Below, piece after piece: positions 44,064-53,865 of a stretch of DNA of 64,000 bases. Each line of letters opens with the position of its first letter. The stretch's first letter is position 1. Position numbers and translations under genes: made by a program. The DNA comes from Dyella sp. 2HG41-7 (lineage in GTDB: Bacteria; Pseudomonadota; Gammaproteobacteria; Xanthomonadales; Rhodanobacteraceae): positions 3,348,001-3,412,000 of the forward strand of contig NZ_JAJEJV010000004.1 in NCBI RefSeq assembly GCF_021390675.1. The letters run 5' to 3'. The notes under the pieces are model-generated. The model did no database searches. It had not been told where the DNA came from and was given only the letters and a program-made list of their open reading frames with translations.

Positions 44064-45143
44064 ATGACTCCTTCCATTCGCCGCAAACTCGAAGCCACCG
44101 TCGAGCGCCACGAAGAGCTGAGCCTCTTGCTGGCGCAAGCGGATGTGCTGGCCGACAACACGCGCTTTCGCGATCTGTCGCGCGAATACGCGCAACTTCA
44201 GCCCATCGCCGACGCGATGCGCGACATGGCGCAATCCGAGCGCGAACTCGCCGATGCACGCGTGATGCTGAACGATCCCGAACTGCGCGACATGGCCGCC
44301 GAAGATATCGCGCGGCTCGAATCGCGCATGGCCGAGCTCGAGGGCGAATTGCAGTTGCTGTTGATCCCGAAAGATCCGCGCGACGAAGCCAACCTGTTTC
44401 TTGAAGTACGCGCCGGGTCCGGCGGCGATGAAGCGGCCATTTTCGCGGGCGATTTGTTCCGCATGTACACCCGCTACGCCGAGCGCCAACGCTGGCAAGT
44501 GGAAATACTCAGCGAAAACCCGGGCGAACATGGCGGCTACAAGGAAATTATCGCGCGTGTCGAAGGCAAGGGTGCGTTCTCCAAATTGAAATTCGAATCG
44601 GGCGTGCATTGCGTCAAACGCGTGCCGCTCACCGAATCGCAAGGCCGCGTGCATACGTCCACCGCCACGGTCGCCGTGCTGCCGGAACTGGACGAGATCG
44701 GCGATATCGAGCTATCCCCCGCCGACCTGAAAATCGATACCTTCCGCGCCTCTGGCGCAGGCGGCCAGCACGTCAACAAAACCGATTCGGCGATCCGCAT
44801 CACGCATTTGCCCAGCGGCATCGTGGTGGAATGCCAGGATGAACGTAGTCAGCATAAAAACCGCGCGCGCGCGATGAGCCTGCTCAAAGCCCGCCTGCTG
44901 GATGAAGCCCAGTCCAAGCAGACAGCGGAACAGGCACAATCGCGCCGTCTGCAGGTGGGCACCGGTGATCGTAGCCAGCGCATCCGCACTTATCGCTATA
45001 AGGACAACCTGGTCACGGACCATCGCATCGGCCTGGACCTGCACAACTTGCCTGACGTCATGGCTGGCCATTTGGATGAGCTGTTTAGCGCATTGACGCG
45101 CGAGCATCAGGCAGACGAACTGAAGTCGCTGGCCAGCCACTGA
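44064..45143 (+). CDS. prfA: Peptide chain release factor 1
   Basis: 359-aa class I release factor for UAA and UAG. The start [19 protein letters not shown] is conserved; the frame is open 20 codons upstream. It carries [15 protein letters not shown] with the catalytic GGQ and the codon-recognition PxT motif as PLT in [14 protein letters not shown]. The tail ends [17 protein letters not shown]. It lies 87 bp after hemA. Confidence 0.97.
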   Translation: MTPSIRRKLEATVERHEELSLLLAQADVLADNTRFRDLSREYAQLQPIADAMRDMAQSERELADARVMLNDPELRDMAAEDIARLESRMAELEGELQLLLIPKDPRDEANLFLEVRAGSGGDEAAIFAGDLFRMYTRYAERQRWQVEILSENPGEHGGYKEIIARVEGKGAFSKLKFESGVHCVKRVPLTESQGRVHTSTATVAVLPELDEIGDIELSPADLKIDTFRASGAGGQHVNKTDSAIRITHLPSGIVVECQDERSQHKNRARAMSLLKARLLDEAQSKQTAEQAQSRRLQVGTGDRSQRIRTYRYKDNLVTDHRIGLDLHNLPDVMAGHLDELFSALTREHQADELKSLASH

Positions 45144-45285
45144 GAGGTCCGCGGCAGCCGCGATTGGCGTTACTCTTACGGGACCAAGGGGGCTATGTCT
45201 TTCCAACCGTCGTTCCGGAAAAAACCGGCATGACGGCTCCGAATGCAGGCTTCTTCACTCTGCCTCTTCACGCCACCGTTAGCCG

Positions 45286-47388
45286 ATGACCGACGCGCCA
45301 TCTACCGACATCGCCTCCACCCTGCAAAAGCTCAACGAGCTGCTACAGCGGAACAACAATGAGGAAGCGGTTCGATTTGCGTCGACCGCGCGGCGGCAAT
45401 TTCCCGTATCGGCCGAATTGATTCGCCTGCACGGCCTAGCATTGTTGCGCCTGGGGCATCGCCGCGAAGCGCAGGTGGCGATGAATCGCGCCGCGGAATT
45501 GGCGCCGGACAACATCGAACTGCAATGCAATCTCGCCAATCTCGCCATGTCCGAAGGCCGCGCCGGCGCCGCGATCGAACGCATGCAGCGGGCCTTGATG
45601 AAAACACCCGGACACCCCGCGTTGTTGCAGACGCTAGGCGGCGCGTATATGTCTGCCGGACAACGCATACAAGCACGTGACGCGTTCGCATCGGCGTTGC
45701 AGCGCGTGCCGCAACACCCGGCCATCCGTCTCAACCTTGCCGCAGTGGAAATCGAACTGGGGCATTTCACGGAAGCCGAGGCGCTACTTCGCCAGGTGCT
45801 GCAGCAAACGCCGAATTCCGATTTGGCGCATGCGATGCTGGGCCACCTGTTGTACATGCAACGTCGCCCGAAAGAAGCCGCCGCATCCTTGTTGCAAGCC
45901 GGCCAACTCGCACCGAACAACGTGCAGCATGTATTCCAAGCCGCCTTGATGATGGCGGAAATGAATGATTTGTCCGCTGCGCAAGAGGGCTTCACCGAAG
46001 CGCTGCGGCGTGCGCCCGACTCCGCGCCGATCATGAGCCAGCTTCTACTGACCCGCCGTCGCCTGTGTCGCTGGCAAGACATCGATGCGCTCAGCAAGCG
46101 TGTCGTCGACGCGGCGTCGCGTGGCGATCAAGGTGTTCACCCGTTTGCATTTCTTTCTGAAGGCGCAGACGCCGCGCTACAACTTCGTTGTGCAAAAAAC
46201 TACGCGTCGGCAATCGAGGAGCAGGCTGCGCCATTGCGCAAGCAGCTCAATTTGCGCCATGCGTTGCCGCTGCCGGATGCTCCGATCCGCGTCGGCATGC
46301 TTGCCGAGGGTTTCAACGATACGGCGGCCGGTCAACATATCGTCGGCTTTGTCGAAGCGCTCGCCGAAAGCGATCTGGACATTCACCTTTTCGCCATCAC
46401 GCCGGACGATGGCAGCCCCGTGCGTCGTCGCCTTTCCGCCGCCGCGACGCTGCACGACATTTCCGCTCTCGATCGCGCGCAAGCGGCTTCGTTGATCCAC
46501 GGTACCGCGATCGAAATCCTGTTCGATCTCAACGGTTACCGCGGTCGCGCCAATACCGAATTGATGGCGCTGCGCGCTGCGCCCATTCAAGTGGGGTGGC
46601 TTGGATATCCCGGTAGTTCGGGTGCGCCATGGATGGACTATTTGGTTACCGACGCCATCACGCTTCCCAGCGAGCTGCGTGCGCACGTCAGCGAAAAAGT
46701 CATCCGCCTGCCGCGTTGCCATCAGCCCAGCGACCCGAATCGTTTCCATTCGGAACCGCCGCCGCGCTCCGCGTGCGGGCTGCCGGAAAAAGGTGTGGTG
46801 TTCGCGTGTTTCAGCGACACGCATACCATCACGCCCGAAGTATTCGTCCGCTACATGCTGATTCTTGAGCAAGTACCCGACAGCGTGCTGTGGTTGCTGA
46901 GCGAGCCGTCCGACACCAACGAACGTTTGCGACAAGCCGCTCAGGCCGTCGATATCGATCCGGAAAGGCTGATCTTCATGCCGCGCGTGCAGTATTCGGA
47001 TTATCTAGGGCTTTACGCGCACGTCGATCTCTATCTGGATACGGTGCCGATCAATTCGCGCGCCGCCGCATCGGATGCATTGTGGGCCAACCGCCCGGTA
47101 CTTACGCGCACCGGCAACACCATCGCATCGCGTACCGTGGCGAGCTTGCTGCATCATTTTGGCCTCCCCGAACTGATCACCGCCGACAACGCGTCATTCG
47201 TCGACATGGCCGTCACGCTTGGCAACGACACCGAGGCTTTGGCGACGCTGCGTCGTCACTTGATGCTGGAACGCAGCCTCAATCCGCTATTCGACTTGAA
47301 AGGATTAGCCTCGGATTTCCGCCGCGCCGTGCGTGCGATCAGCGCTCGTTACCGCATCGGCCGTCCGCCGACGGATGTCGATTTGTAG
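45286..47388 (+). CDS. TPR protein with O-GlcNAc transferase-like (SPINDLY-type) domain
   Basis: 700 aa. Residues 1 to about 260 form tetratricopeptide repeats. Residues 330-700 resemble the bacterial OGT catalytic region, with DLNGYRGRANTELMALR (414-430), APIQVGWLGYPGSSG (432-446), DLYLDTVPINS (581-591) and the closing NPLFD. Positions that bind donor or catalyse in known OGTs differ: the DFxxH motif reads GFNDT (342-346), the NFNxxxK segment reads CFSDTHTIT (508-516) and the PYNGxTT loop reads PINSRAA. It may glycosylate proteins with an altered donor or be a non-catalytic scaffold. It converges with acyP 10 bp downstream. Confidence 0.75.
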   Translation: MTDAPSTDIASTLQKLNELLQRNNNEEAVRFASTARRQFPVSAELIRLHGLALLRLGHRREAQVAMNRAAELAPDNIELQCNLANLAMSEGRAGAAIERMQRALMKTPGHPALLQTLGGAYMSAGQRIQARDAFASALQRVPQHPAIRLNLAAVEIELGHFTEAEALLRQVLQQTPNSDLAHAMLGHLLYMQRRPKEAAASLLQAGQLAPNNVQHVFQAALMMAEMNDLSAAQEGFTEALRRAPDSAPIMSQLLLTRRRLCRWQDIDALSKRVVDAASRGDQGVHPFAFLSEGADAALQLRCAKNYASAIEEQAAPLRKQLNLRHALPLPDAPIRVGMLAEGFNDTAAGQHIVGFVEALAESDLDIHLFAITPDDGSPVRRRLSAAATLHDISALDRAQAASLIHGTAIEILFDLNGYRGRANTELMALRAAPIQVGWLGYPGSSGAPWMDYLVTDAITLPSELRAHVSEKVIRLPRCHQPSDPNRFHSEPPPRSACGLPEKGVVFACFSDTHTITPEVFVRYMLILEQVPDSVLWLLSEPSDTNERLRQAAQAVDIDPERLIFMPRVQYSDYLGLYAHVDLYLDTVPINSRAAASDALWANRPVLTRTGNTIASRTVASLLHHFGLPELITADNASFVDMAVTLGNDTEALATLRRHLMLERSLNPLFDLKGLASDFRRAVRAISARYRIGRPPTDVDL

Positions 47389-47398
47389 CAAACCGCGC

Positions 47399-47665
47399 TT
47401 ACGTAACGGCAAACCCTTTTTGCACCGAACCATCGTATTCGCTGCGCAAAACTGCTTCCACGTGCGCAGCAGACGGTCCTTGCCAAAGCCATTGCTCAAG
47501 CTGAGCGAGCGCCTCGGCGCTTCCGCATGCCACCACTTCCACGCTGCCATCGGAAAGATTACGCGCGTAACCGTCCAAACCAAGACGCAGCGCTTCGTTG
47601 CGCGTGCTGGCGCGAAAGAACACGCCTTGCACGCGACCGCTCACCAGGAAACGTGCGCCGCGCAT
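47399..47665 (-). CDS. acyP: Acylphosphatase
   Basis: 88-aa enzyme hydrolysing acyl phosphates. It has the signature [13 protein letters not shown] with the catalytic Arg and [17 protein letters not shown] with the catalytic Asn. It is encoded 4 bp after the tlpA-like gene, in a yihY-tlpA-acyP unit. Confidence 0.93.
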   Translation of the reverse strand: MRGARFLVSGRVQGVFFRASTRNEALRLGLDGYARNLSDGSVEVVACGSAEALAQLEQWLWQGPSAAHVEAVLRSEYDGSVQKGFAVT

Positions 47666-47669
47666 GGCA

Positions 47670-48137
47670 TCACTTGCCGATCGCGGCGCTCAATGCCGCC
47701 GAAGTGATCGGCCCCATAAAGTGCTTGGCGACTTTTCCATCCGGGGAAATAAGCCACGTCGTTGGCAGGCCTAACGGCTCGTCGAAATCGGTGAGCGGCT
47801 TGTCCATGGTGACCTGGACAACGGGATAAGACACCGGATGCTTGGCGAGGAATGCGCGTATATCGGAAGGATCGGTGTCTTCATACGCGACACCCACCGC
47901 ACGCACATTCGGATGTGTCGCCACGAAGTGCGAAATATCCGGCAGTTCTTTGATGCACGGCACGCACCAGGTCGCCCAGAAATTCACGATGACCCAATGA
48001 CCGCGTTGCGCCGCCAGGTCGTAAGGTTTGCCGTCCAGCGCCGTGGCTTTGAGCGACGGTTGCGCCGGCATCGCCGCGTAGACGGGAGTGGTCAGCATGC
48101 CAACCGCCAGCAACAGCGATAACGCGAACAACTTCAT
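47670..48137 (-). CDS. TlpA-like periplasmic thioredoxin-fold protein
   Basis: 155 aa with an N-terminal signal peptide (cut after VYAA) and a thioredoxin fold with [15 protein letters not shown] (CVPC active site, about residues 58-61). The remainder follows the AhpC/TSA-Redoxin pattern with [14 protein letters not shown] (cis-Pro). Likely a periplasmic thiol-disulfide reductant, perhaps for cytochrome maturation. It is 11 bp after yihY. Confidence 0.85.
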   Translation of the reverse strand: MKLFALSLLLAVGMLTTPVYAAMPAQPSLKATALDGKPYDLAAQRGHWVIVNFWATWCVPCIKELPDISHFVATHPNVRAVGVAYEDTDPSDIRAFLAKHPVSYPVVQVTMDKPLTDFDEPLGLPTTWLISPDGKVAKHFMGPITSAALSAAIGK

Positions 48138-48148
48138 AGTTCCGATTC

Positions 48149-49450
48149 CTAAGTTTGTGACGATGGCCGGGTAGGTGCCGTTCCCGCCGAAAAAGGATAA
48201 ACCTGATCAAGACGCGCGCCCAATGTGTCGTCGAGCGCTTCGGCGAGCCGCGTAAGTAGCGACAACAATTCGGTCGGCAACTTGATGCCAGCGGCCTCAG
48301 CCTGCTCGACCGGGCTCAGTGGCAATTGATAACCGGTGTGTTGATACACGATCAGCAAGTCGGTGCTATCCAGACTGCGGACCAGCGACCAGCTGCCGCC
48401 TTCGCTGCGATGGATCAGGCCCGATCGCACCAGGTCTTCGAAATAAATCGCGATGACATCGCTGCGCAAACTGGGCTCCGCTTCGCGAATCGCACCGAGA
48501 TCGACGCATCGTCCCGCACGTTGCGCATCGACGAAATGGCGGAGCACCACCAGCAATCCAAGAAACTCCGATCCTTCCGGCATGACATCGCACGGCTTTT
48601 GGTATTCGAAAGCCGAAATGGATGCAGCCACCGACGCGCACAAAATCACGATCACCCAGGACAGATAAATCCACAGCAGGAGCAGCGGAATAATCGCCAG
48701 CGCTCCGTAGATCTGCTGGTAGTTCTGTGCGTTGCGGACGTAGTGGGTAAAGCCCCAACGGGCGAGCTCGAACAAAATGGCGCCAAGCAAGGCGCCGATG
48801 GCCGTGTGTTGCTTGTTGACGCGTCGATTCGGAATCGTGGTGTACATCAGCCACAGGGTGAGAAACGTCACCACAAACGGCATCGCCTTCAACAACTCTT
48901 GCCCGATGCCGAGCTCATCTCCCGCATTGCGCAACATGGGCACCGCCGCGACATACGATGTCACCGCAATACCACCCACCACCAGCACCGGCCCCAACGT
49001 GAGCGCCGCCCAATAAAGCAGCAATCGAGGACCCCATGGGCGATGCTGGCGTACCTGCCAGATGCGATTGAGCCGGTCTTCGATGCTATTCATCATCGAC
49101 ACGGCGCTGAACAGCATCACCAAAATACTGATGCCGGTCAGCTTGCGCGCATTGGATGCAAAATCGAGCAGCGCTTTCTGTACCGTCTCGCCGGCCGCGG
49201 GCACGAAATTGCTGAAGACGAAATTGATCAGCGTGTCGCGCGCTTCCTCGAACATGGGAAAGGCCGCGAACATCGCCAGCACCGCTACGGTGAGCGGCAC
49301 CAGCGATACCAGCGTGGTATACGACAGCGCGCCCGACGTCTCGAAACACTTATCGTCGAGGAAGCGCTGCCAGAGGAAATGGCCGAAAGTCAGTGTGCGG
49401 TCGCGATCGAAACGCAGATTCATGACGTTGATGTACATCCCTGATGCCAT
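48149..49450 (-). CDS. YihY/BrkB-family inner-membrane protein
   Basis: 433 aa with about six transmembrane segments and the family motif ALSYTTLVSLVPLTVAVLA. The long C-terminal cytoplasmic part (about 290-433) contains a winged-helix-like DVIAIYFEDLVRSGLIHRS stretch. Often mis-annotated as ribonuclease BN; function unknown. Start is uncertain: 49450 or the ATG at 49423 (MNLRFDRDRTL). It is transcribed divergently from wrbA across about 25-50 bp, so their promoters must overlap. Confidence 0.85.
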   Translation of the reverse strand: MASGMYINVMNLRFDRDRTLTFGHFLWQRFLDDKCFETSGALSYTTLVSLVPLTVAVLAMFAAFPMFEEARDTLINFVFSNFVPAAGETVQKALLDFASNARKLTGISILVMLFSAVSMMNSIEDRLNRIWQVRQHRPWGPRLLLYWAALTLGPVLVVGGIAVTSYVAAVPMLRNAGDELGIGQELLKAMPFVVTFLTLWLMYTTIPNRRVNKQHTAIGALLGAILFELARWGFTHYVRNAQNYQQIYGALAIIPLLLLWIYLSWVIVILCASVAASISAFEYQKPCDVMPEGSEFLGLLVVLRHFVDAQRAGRCVDLGAIREAEPSLRSDVIAIYFEDLVRSGLIHRSEGGSWSLVRSLDSTDLLIVYQHTGYQLPLSPVEQAEAAGIKLPTELLSLLTRLAEALDDTLGARLDQVYPFSAGTAPTRPSSQT

Positions 49451-49475
49451 CCGTACACTACCCCATCCCGTGTGA

Positions 49476-50434
<959 letters not shown>

Positions 50435-50492
50435 CAAAACACCACCACGTTCCTGCCTATACTGGCCGTAACCGCTCGCCGAGGTGATGGTC

Positions 50493-52136
50493 ATGGGATT
50501 TCTGCAAGACGCCCCGCAACTCGCGCATCCCTATCGCAGCGACCGTCTGCTGATCGCCTTGCTCGATCGCATCTTTCCCTCCAAACGTCGCGCCGCGCTG
50601 GATTTCGATCTGGACGCGCTGGGCGATTACGCGCAAATGACGTGGGAGCGCAACAACCGTAGCGAACGGCGCAAACCGATCCTGACGCAGTGGGATGCAT
50701 GGGGACGTCGCGTGGATCGGGTGGAATTGACGACCGCTTGGCGGGAAGGCCCACAGCTCACCACGCGTCACGCCATTCTTGCAGCCGGTCACGAAGTGCA
50801 CGAGCACGCGCGATTAGAAGAATTCGCGCGTGCGTACGTTTATCACGTCGCCAGCGAGTTCTATACGTGCCCGCTCGCAATGACCGATGGCGCGGCCACC
50901 GCGTTAAAAGCATCAGGCAACAAAGCGCTGATCGATCGCGCCGTGCCGCATTTCATAAGCCGCGACGTCCATAAGTTCTGGCTCTCCGGTCAATGGATGA
51001 CGGAAAACGCCGGCGGCTCCGATGTCGGTCAGACCGAGACCATCGCCAGGCAAGACGCCGACGGTCAATGGCGCTTGTATGGCCGCAAGTGGTTCAGTTC
51101 GGCGGTTATCGGCGAAGCGGCGTTGGCGTTGGCGCGCCCCGAAGGCGCCAAAGAAGGCGCCGGAACGCTTGCGCTGTTCTACGTCGAAACCATGAACGGC
51201 GAAGAACGCAAACCCGAGTTGATCATCGATCGTCTCAAAGACAAGCTGGGCACGCACGAATTGCCAACCGCCGAAATTCATCTCGACGGGCTGCCCGCAT
51301 GGCCCATCGGCGAACTTGCGCACGGCGTACGGCACGTTGCGCCGATGCTCAATATCACGCGCACATGGAATGCGATCGGCGCCATTGCCAGCATGTCGCG
51401 CGCGATCAGCCTCGCGCGCGATTACGCGTCCCGACGTCGCGCATTTGGCAAATTGCTGATTGAGCAGCCGCTGCACGCGCAAACGCTCGCCGATATGCAG
51501 GCCGAATTCGAAGGGGCTTTCGCGCTGACCTTTGAAGTGGCGCACTTGCTTGGGCGTGTCGAACAAAATGCCGCCACGCTGCAGGAAGCTGCGTCATTGC
51601 GATTGCTCACGCCACTGGTGAAATTGTGGACCGGCAAGATGGCCGTGAATCTTTGCTCGGAAGCGCTGGAATGTTTCGGCGGCGCCGGCTATATCGAAAA
51701 CACAGGGTTGCCTCAGCTGCTGCGCGATGCGCAGGTTTACGCCATCTGGGAAGGAACCACCAATGTGCTGTCGCTCGATAGCTTGCGCGCGCTGGCTGGC
51801 AACAACACCTTCGCGGCCTTCCGCAAAGTGATTGGCGGATGGCTGACCCAGGCCCACAACGAGCCGGCCAGCTTCGCCATCCATTCGGCGCTGGAGGCCA
51901 CCGCCATGCATCTGGACACGGAAAAGGTCGAACGCAACGCCTTGGAGGCCGGCGCGCGCGGCATCGCCCTTACGCTGGCGCGCTGCGCGGCGGCGGCCTT
52001 GCTGGCGCGTCAGGCGGCTTGGTCGTCCACGCGCGGCGACGAACGCCCGGGCGCTGCCCTGCGCCGCTTTCTGGGCCACGGATTGCTGCGTCTTTCCGAT
52101 ATCGGCGGGGAGGACACCCGCCGGCTGCTGGAATAA
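50493..52136 (+). CDS. AidB-like acyl-CoA dehydrogenase family protein
   Basis: 547-aa flavoprotein. It has the FAD-binding WMTENAGGSDVGQTET and FGGAGYIENTGLPQLLRDAQ, plus YAIWEGTTNVLSLD at the active-site side, and the AidB-type N-terminus (QDAPQLAHPYRSD). E. coli AidB is an alkylation-stress protein; other members oxidise branched acyl-CoAs. The ATG at 50493 follows GAGGTGATGGTC; a -10-like TATACT lies 30 bp upstream. No Ada genes are adjacent. Confidence 0.85.
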   Translation: MGFLQDAPQLAHPYRSDRLLIALLDRIFPSKRRAALDFDLDALGDYAQMTWERNNRSERRKPILTQWDAWGRRVDRVELTTAWREGPQLTTRHAILAAGHEVHEHARLEEFARAYVYHVASEFYTCPLAMTDGAATALKASGNKALIDRAVPHFISRDVHKFWLSGQWMTENAGGSDVGQTETIARQDADGQWRLYGRKWFSSAVIGEAALALARPEGAKEGAGTLALFYVETMNGEERKPELIIDRLKDKLGTHELPTAEIHLDGLPAWPIGELAHGVRHVAPMLNITRTWNAIGAIASMSRAISLARDYASRRRAFGKLLIEQPLHAQTLADMQAEFEGAFALTFEVAHLLGRVEQNAATLQEAASLRLLTPLVKLWTGKMAVNLCSEALECFGGAGYIENTGLPQLLRDAQVYAIWEGTTNVLSLDSLRALAGNNTFAAFRKVIGGWLTQAHNEPASFAIHSALEATAMHLDTEKVERNALEAGARGIALTLARCAAAALLARQAAWSSTRGDERPGAALRRFLGHGLLRLSDIGGEDTRRLLE

Positions 52137-52198
52137 TTACCCACACCCCACGGCCAGTGCGGCTAAAATGCGCCTCCACCCTCCAGCCCAGCGCGATC

Positions 52199-52696
52199 AT
52201 GCAGCATCTGACCATCGTTACGACCGGCGGCACCATCGACAAGATCTACTTCGATGACAAATCCGATTACAAGATCGGCGCTCCGCAAATCGGAGAGATT
52301 CTTGGTCAGCTCGGCGTCGCGTTCCAGTTCGACGTCATTCCGATTCTGCGCAAAGACAGCCTGCACGTCACCGCGGAAGATCGCGTACTGATTCGCTCCA
52401 CGATCGAAGCGCAACCCAGCCGTTACGTACTGGTGACGCACGGCACCGACACCATGGTGGAAACCGCGAAGGAACTCGCCTCGATCAAGGGCAAGGTGAT
52501 CGTGCTGACTGGCGCGCTGAATCCCGCGCGCTTCCAAGGTTCGGATGCGGTGTTCAACATTGGCTGTGCCGTCGCCGCCGTGCAGACGCTGCCCGACGGC
52601 GTGTATATCGCGATGAACGGTCGCGTGTGGAATCCGGCGAAGGTGCGCAAGAATCGCGATGCGAATCGATTCGAGGAAATCGGCGGCGGCGCTTAA
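52199..52696 (+). CDS. Short asparaginase-domain protein
   Basis: 165 aa, covering only the N-terminal half of a type L-asparaginase (usual 320+ aa). Both catalytic Thr regions are present: TTGGTIDK (residues 8-15) and VTHGTDTMVETA with the Thr-Asp pair. The C-terminal domain is absent and the gene ends normally with TAA, so it looks like a stand-alone family rather than a fragment. Its stop overlaps the stop of the convergent pilin gene. Substrate unknown. Confidence 0.75.
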   Translation: MQHLTIVTTGGTIDKIYFDDKSDYKIGAPQIGEILGQLGVAFQFDVIPILRKDSLHVTAEDRVLIRSTIEAQPSRYVLVTHGTDTMVETAKELASIKGKVIVLTGALNPARFQGSDAVFNIGCAVAAVQTLPDGVYIAMNGRVWNPAKVRKNRDANRFEEIGGGA

Positions 52697-53157
52697 GGAT
52701 TGACGGTTACCGATACTTCATCGACATAGTCGCCTGGTGGCGCATCGCGTAACGCGCCCGCCGCCATTGAGACGTTGACGTACGCCGTAATCAAATTATC
52801 GGGACCTTGTCCCGTGTCGGACGTCGAACCGAAACTCACGACGGAGTAGGCGACTTCAGCGCTCCCGTTTATTTGTTTCATGTGGTGCGATCCACCGACC
52901 GCGCGATCAATACTTACGTTGAACGTGGTGCCCGAGCTGCACCAAAATTTCACCGTGCCGGTTTTTTGGATTGACTCGTTAGACGTTCCGGCCCTATGCA
53001 CGCCGAAGTCGGCATCGGTCGGCGGCTGATCGGAGAAATCGCATCCTCCTTCGACAGTCACCATGACCTTTATCCCGGTCTCCTGAAAAGCAGAGGCACG
53101 ACACGATAAAGCCAATGCCAGACATAGAGCGATGCATCGCACATGTTTCTGCTTCAT
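52693..53157 (-). CDS. Spore coat U-domain pilin (second pilin)
   Basis: 154 aa with a signal peptide (cleaved near ASA/FQ), an immunoglobulin-like SCPU domain with paired cysteines (GGCDFSDQP, KFWCSS) and a C-terminal donor-strand-like AGALRDAPPGDYVDEVSVTVNP. It is a paralogue of the pilin at 57165-57632, sharing MKQKxVxC and the APPGxYxDxVxVT tail. Likely assembled through the usher at 53858. It is 153 bp after the tip-like gene. Confidence 0.8.
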   Translation of the reverse strand: MKQKHVRCIALCLALALSCRASAFQETGIKVMVTVEGGCDFSDQPPTDADFGVHRAGTSNESIQKTGTVKFWCSSGTTFNVSIDRAVGGSHHMKQINGSAEVAYSVVSFGSTSDTGQGPDNLITAYVNVSMAAGALRDAPPGDYVDEVSVTVNP

Positions 53158-53310
53158 AGAAAATACCCTCTTTATCGGACGCGGATGGTGCGCAACGACA
53201 TGACGGGTGGTCTATCTGCTCAATCGCTTTGGGCCTACGCGTTTCGGCCGTGGGGCGATTGAAGGCAATCACGCTGGATAACGCTTGGTTCCGCTGGTGA
53301 AATGAGCGTG

Positions 53311-53865
53311 TCATTCGACATCGATGGTGACGATAACGGTATCGGAATATCGTCCCGGCGGTACGCTTTGATGCGCAAAGATCGTCGCGAATACGTCCAG
53401 CGTGGTGGATCCTGCTGAGACAGATCTGTTGATCGGCACGCTTTGCCCTTCGCCGTTTCCCCAAATTTGGCTGCGACCATAATCGGTATAAAGTTGGTAG
53501 CGCAACGTGGCGCCACCGCTCTCTTGGCGCAAGAGACGATATTGAAAATCAGCACTCTCCGGGCTCGGCGACGCACGTACAAGAACTCGGACGTCTTGCG
53601 TGCAGATCATGGTCATCCCCATGGAATCTCCAACATCGTTACTCTGCCCGGATCTATAACTCCGCAAATAGATATCGTTGGTCATGATGGTGCATTCCGC
53701 CGCGGCCGGAACAGGTTCGGTATGAGGCGGCAACGGGTGCGCCGACGGAGGCAAGGCATCGACAGGCTCTGCTGGCGGAGGCATCGTGAATTGAGCCCAC
53801 GCGCGCGTACTGTCGAGCATCAACAGCACAGCCACCAAACCACAAAACCATAAGCGCTTATTCAC
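53311..53865 (-). CDS. Spore coat U-domain protein, likely tip or minor subunit
   Basis: 184 aa with signal peptide (ends AWA/QF), then a proline-rich spacer (PPPAEPVDALPPSAHPLPP), then an SCPU domain with two Cys (AECTIMTND, MTMICTQD). The end, PPGRYSDTVIVTIDVE, resembles the donor strand of the other pilins. It overlaps the usher gene by 8 nt. By analogy with CsuE, it may be the tip adhesin, though it is short. Confidence 0.75.
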   Translation of the reverse strand: MNKRLWFCGLVAVLLMLDSTRAWAQFTMPPPAEPVDALPPSAHPLPPHTEPVPAAAECTIMTNDIYLRSYRSGQSNDVGDSMGMTMICTQDVRVLVRASPSPESADFQYRLLRQESGGATLRYQLYTDYGRSQIWGNGEGQSVPINRSVSAGSTTLDVFATIFAHQSVPPGRYSDTVIVTIDVE

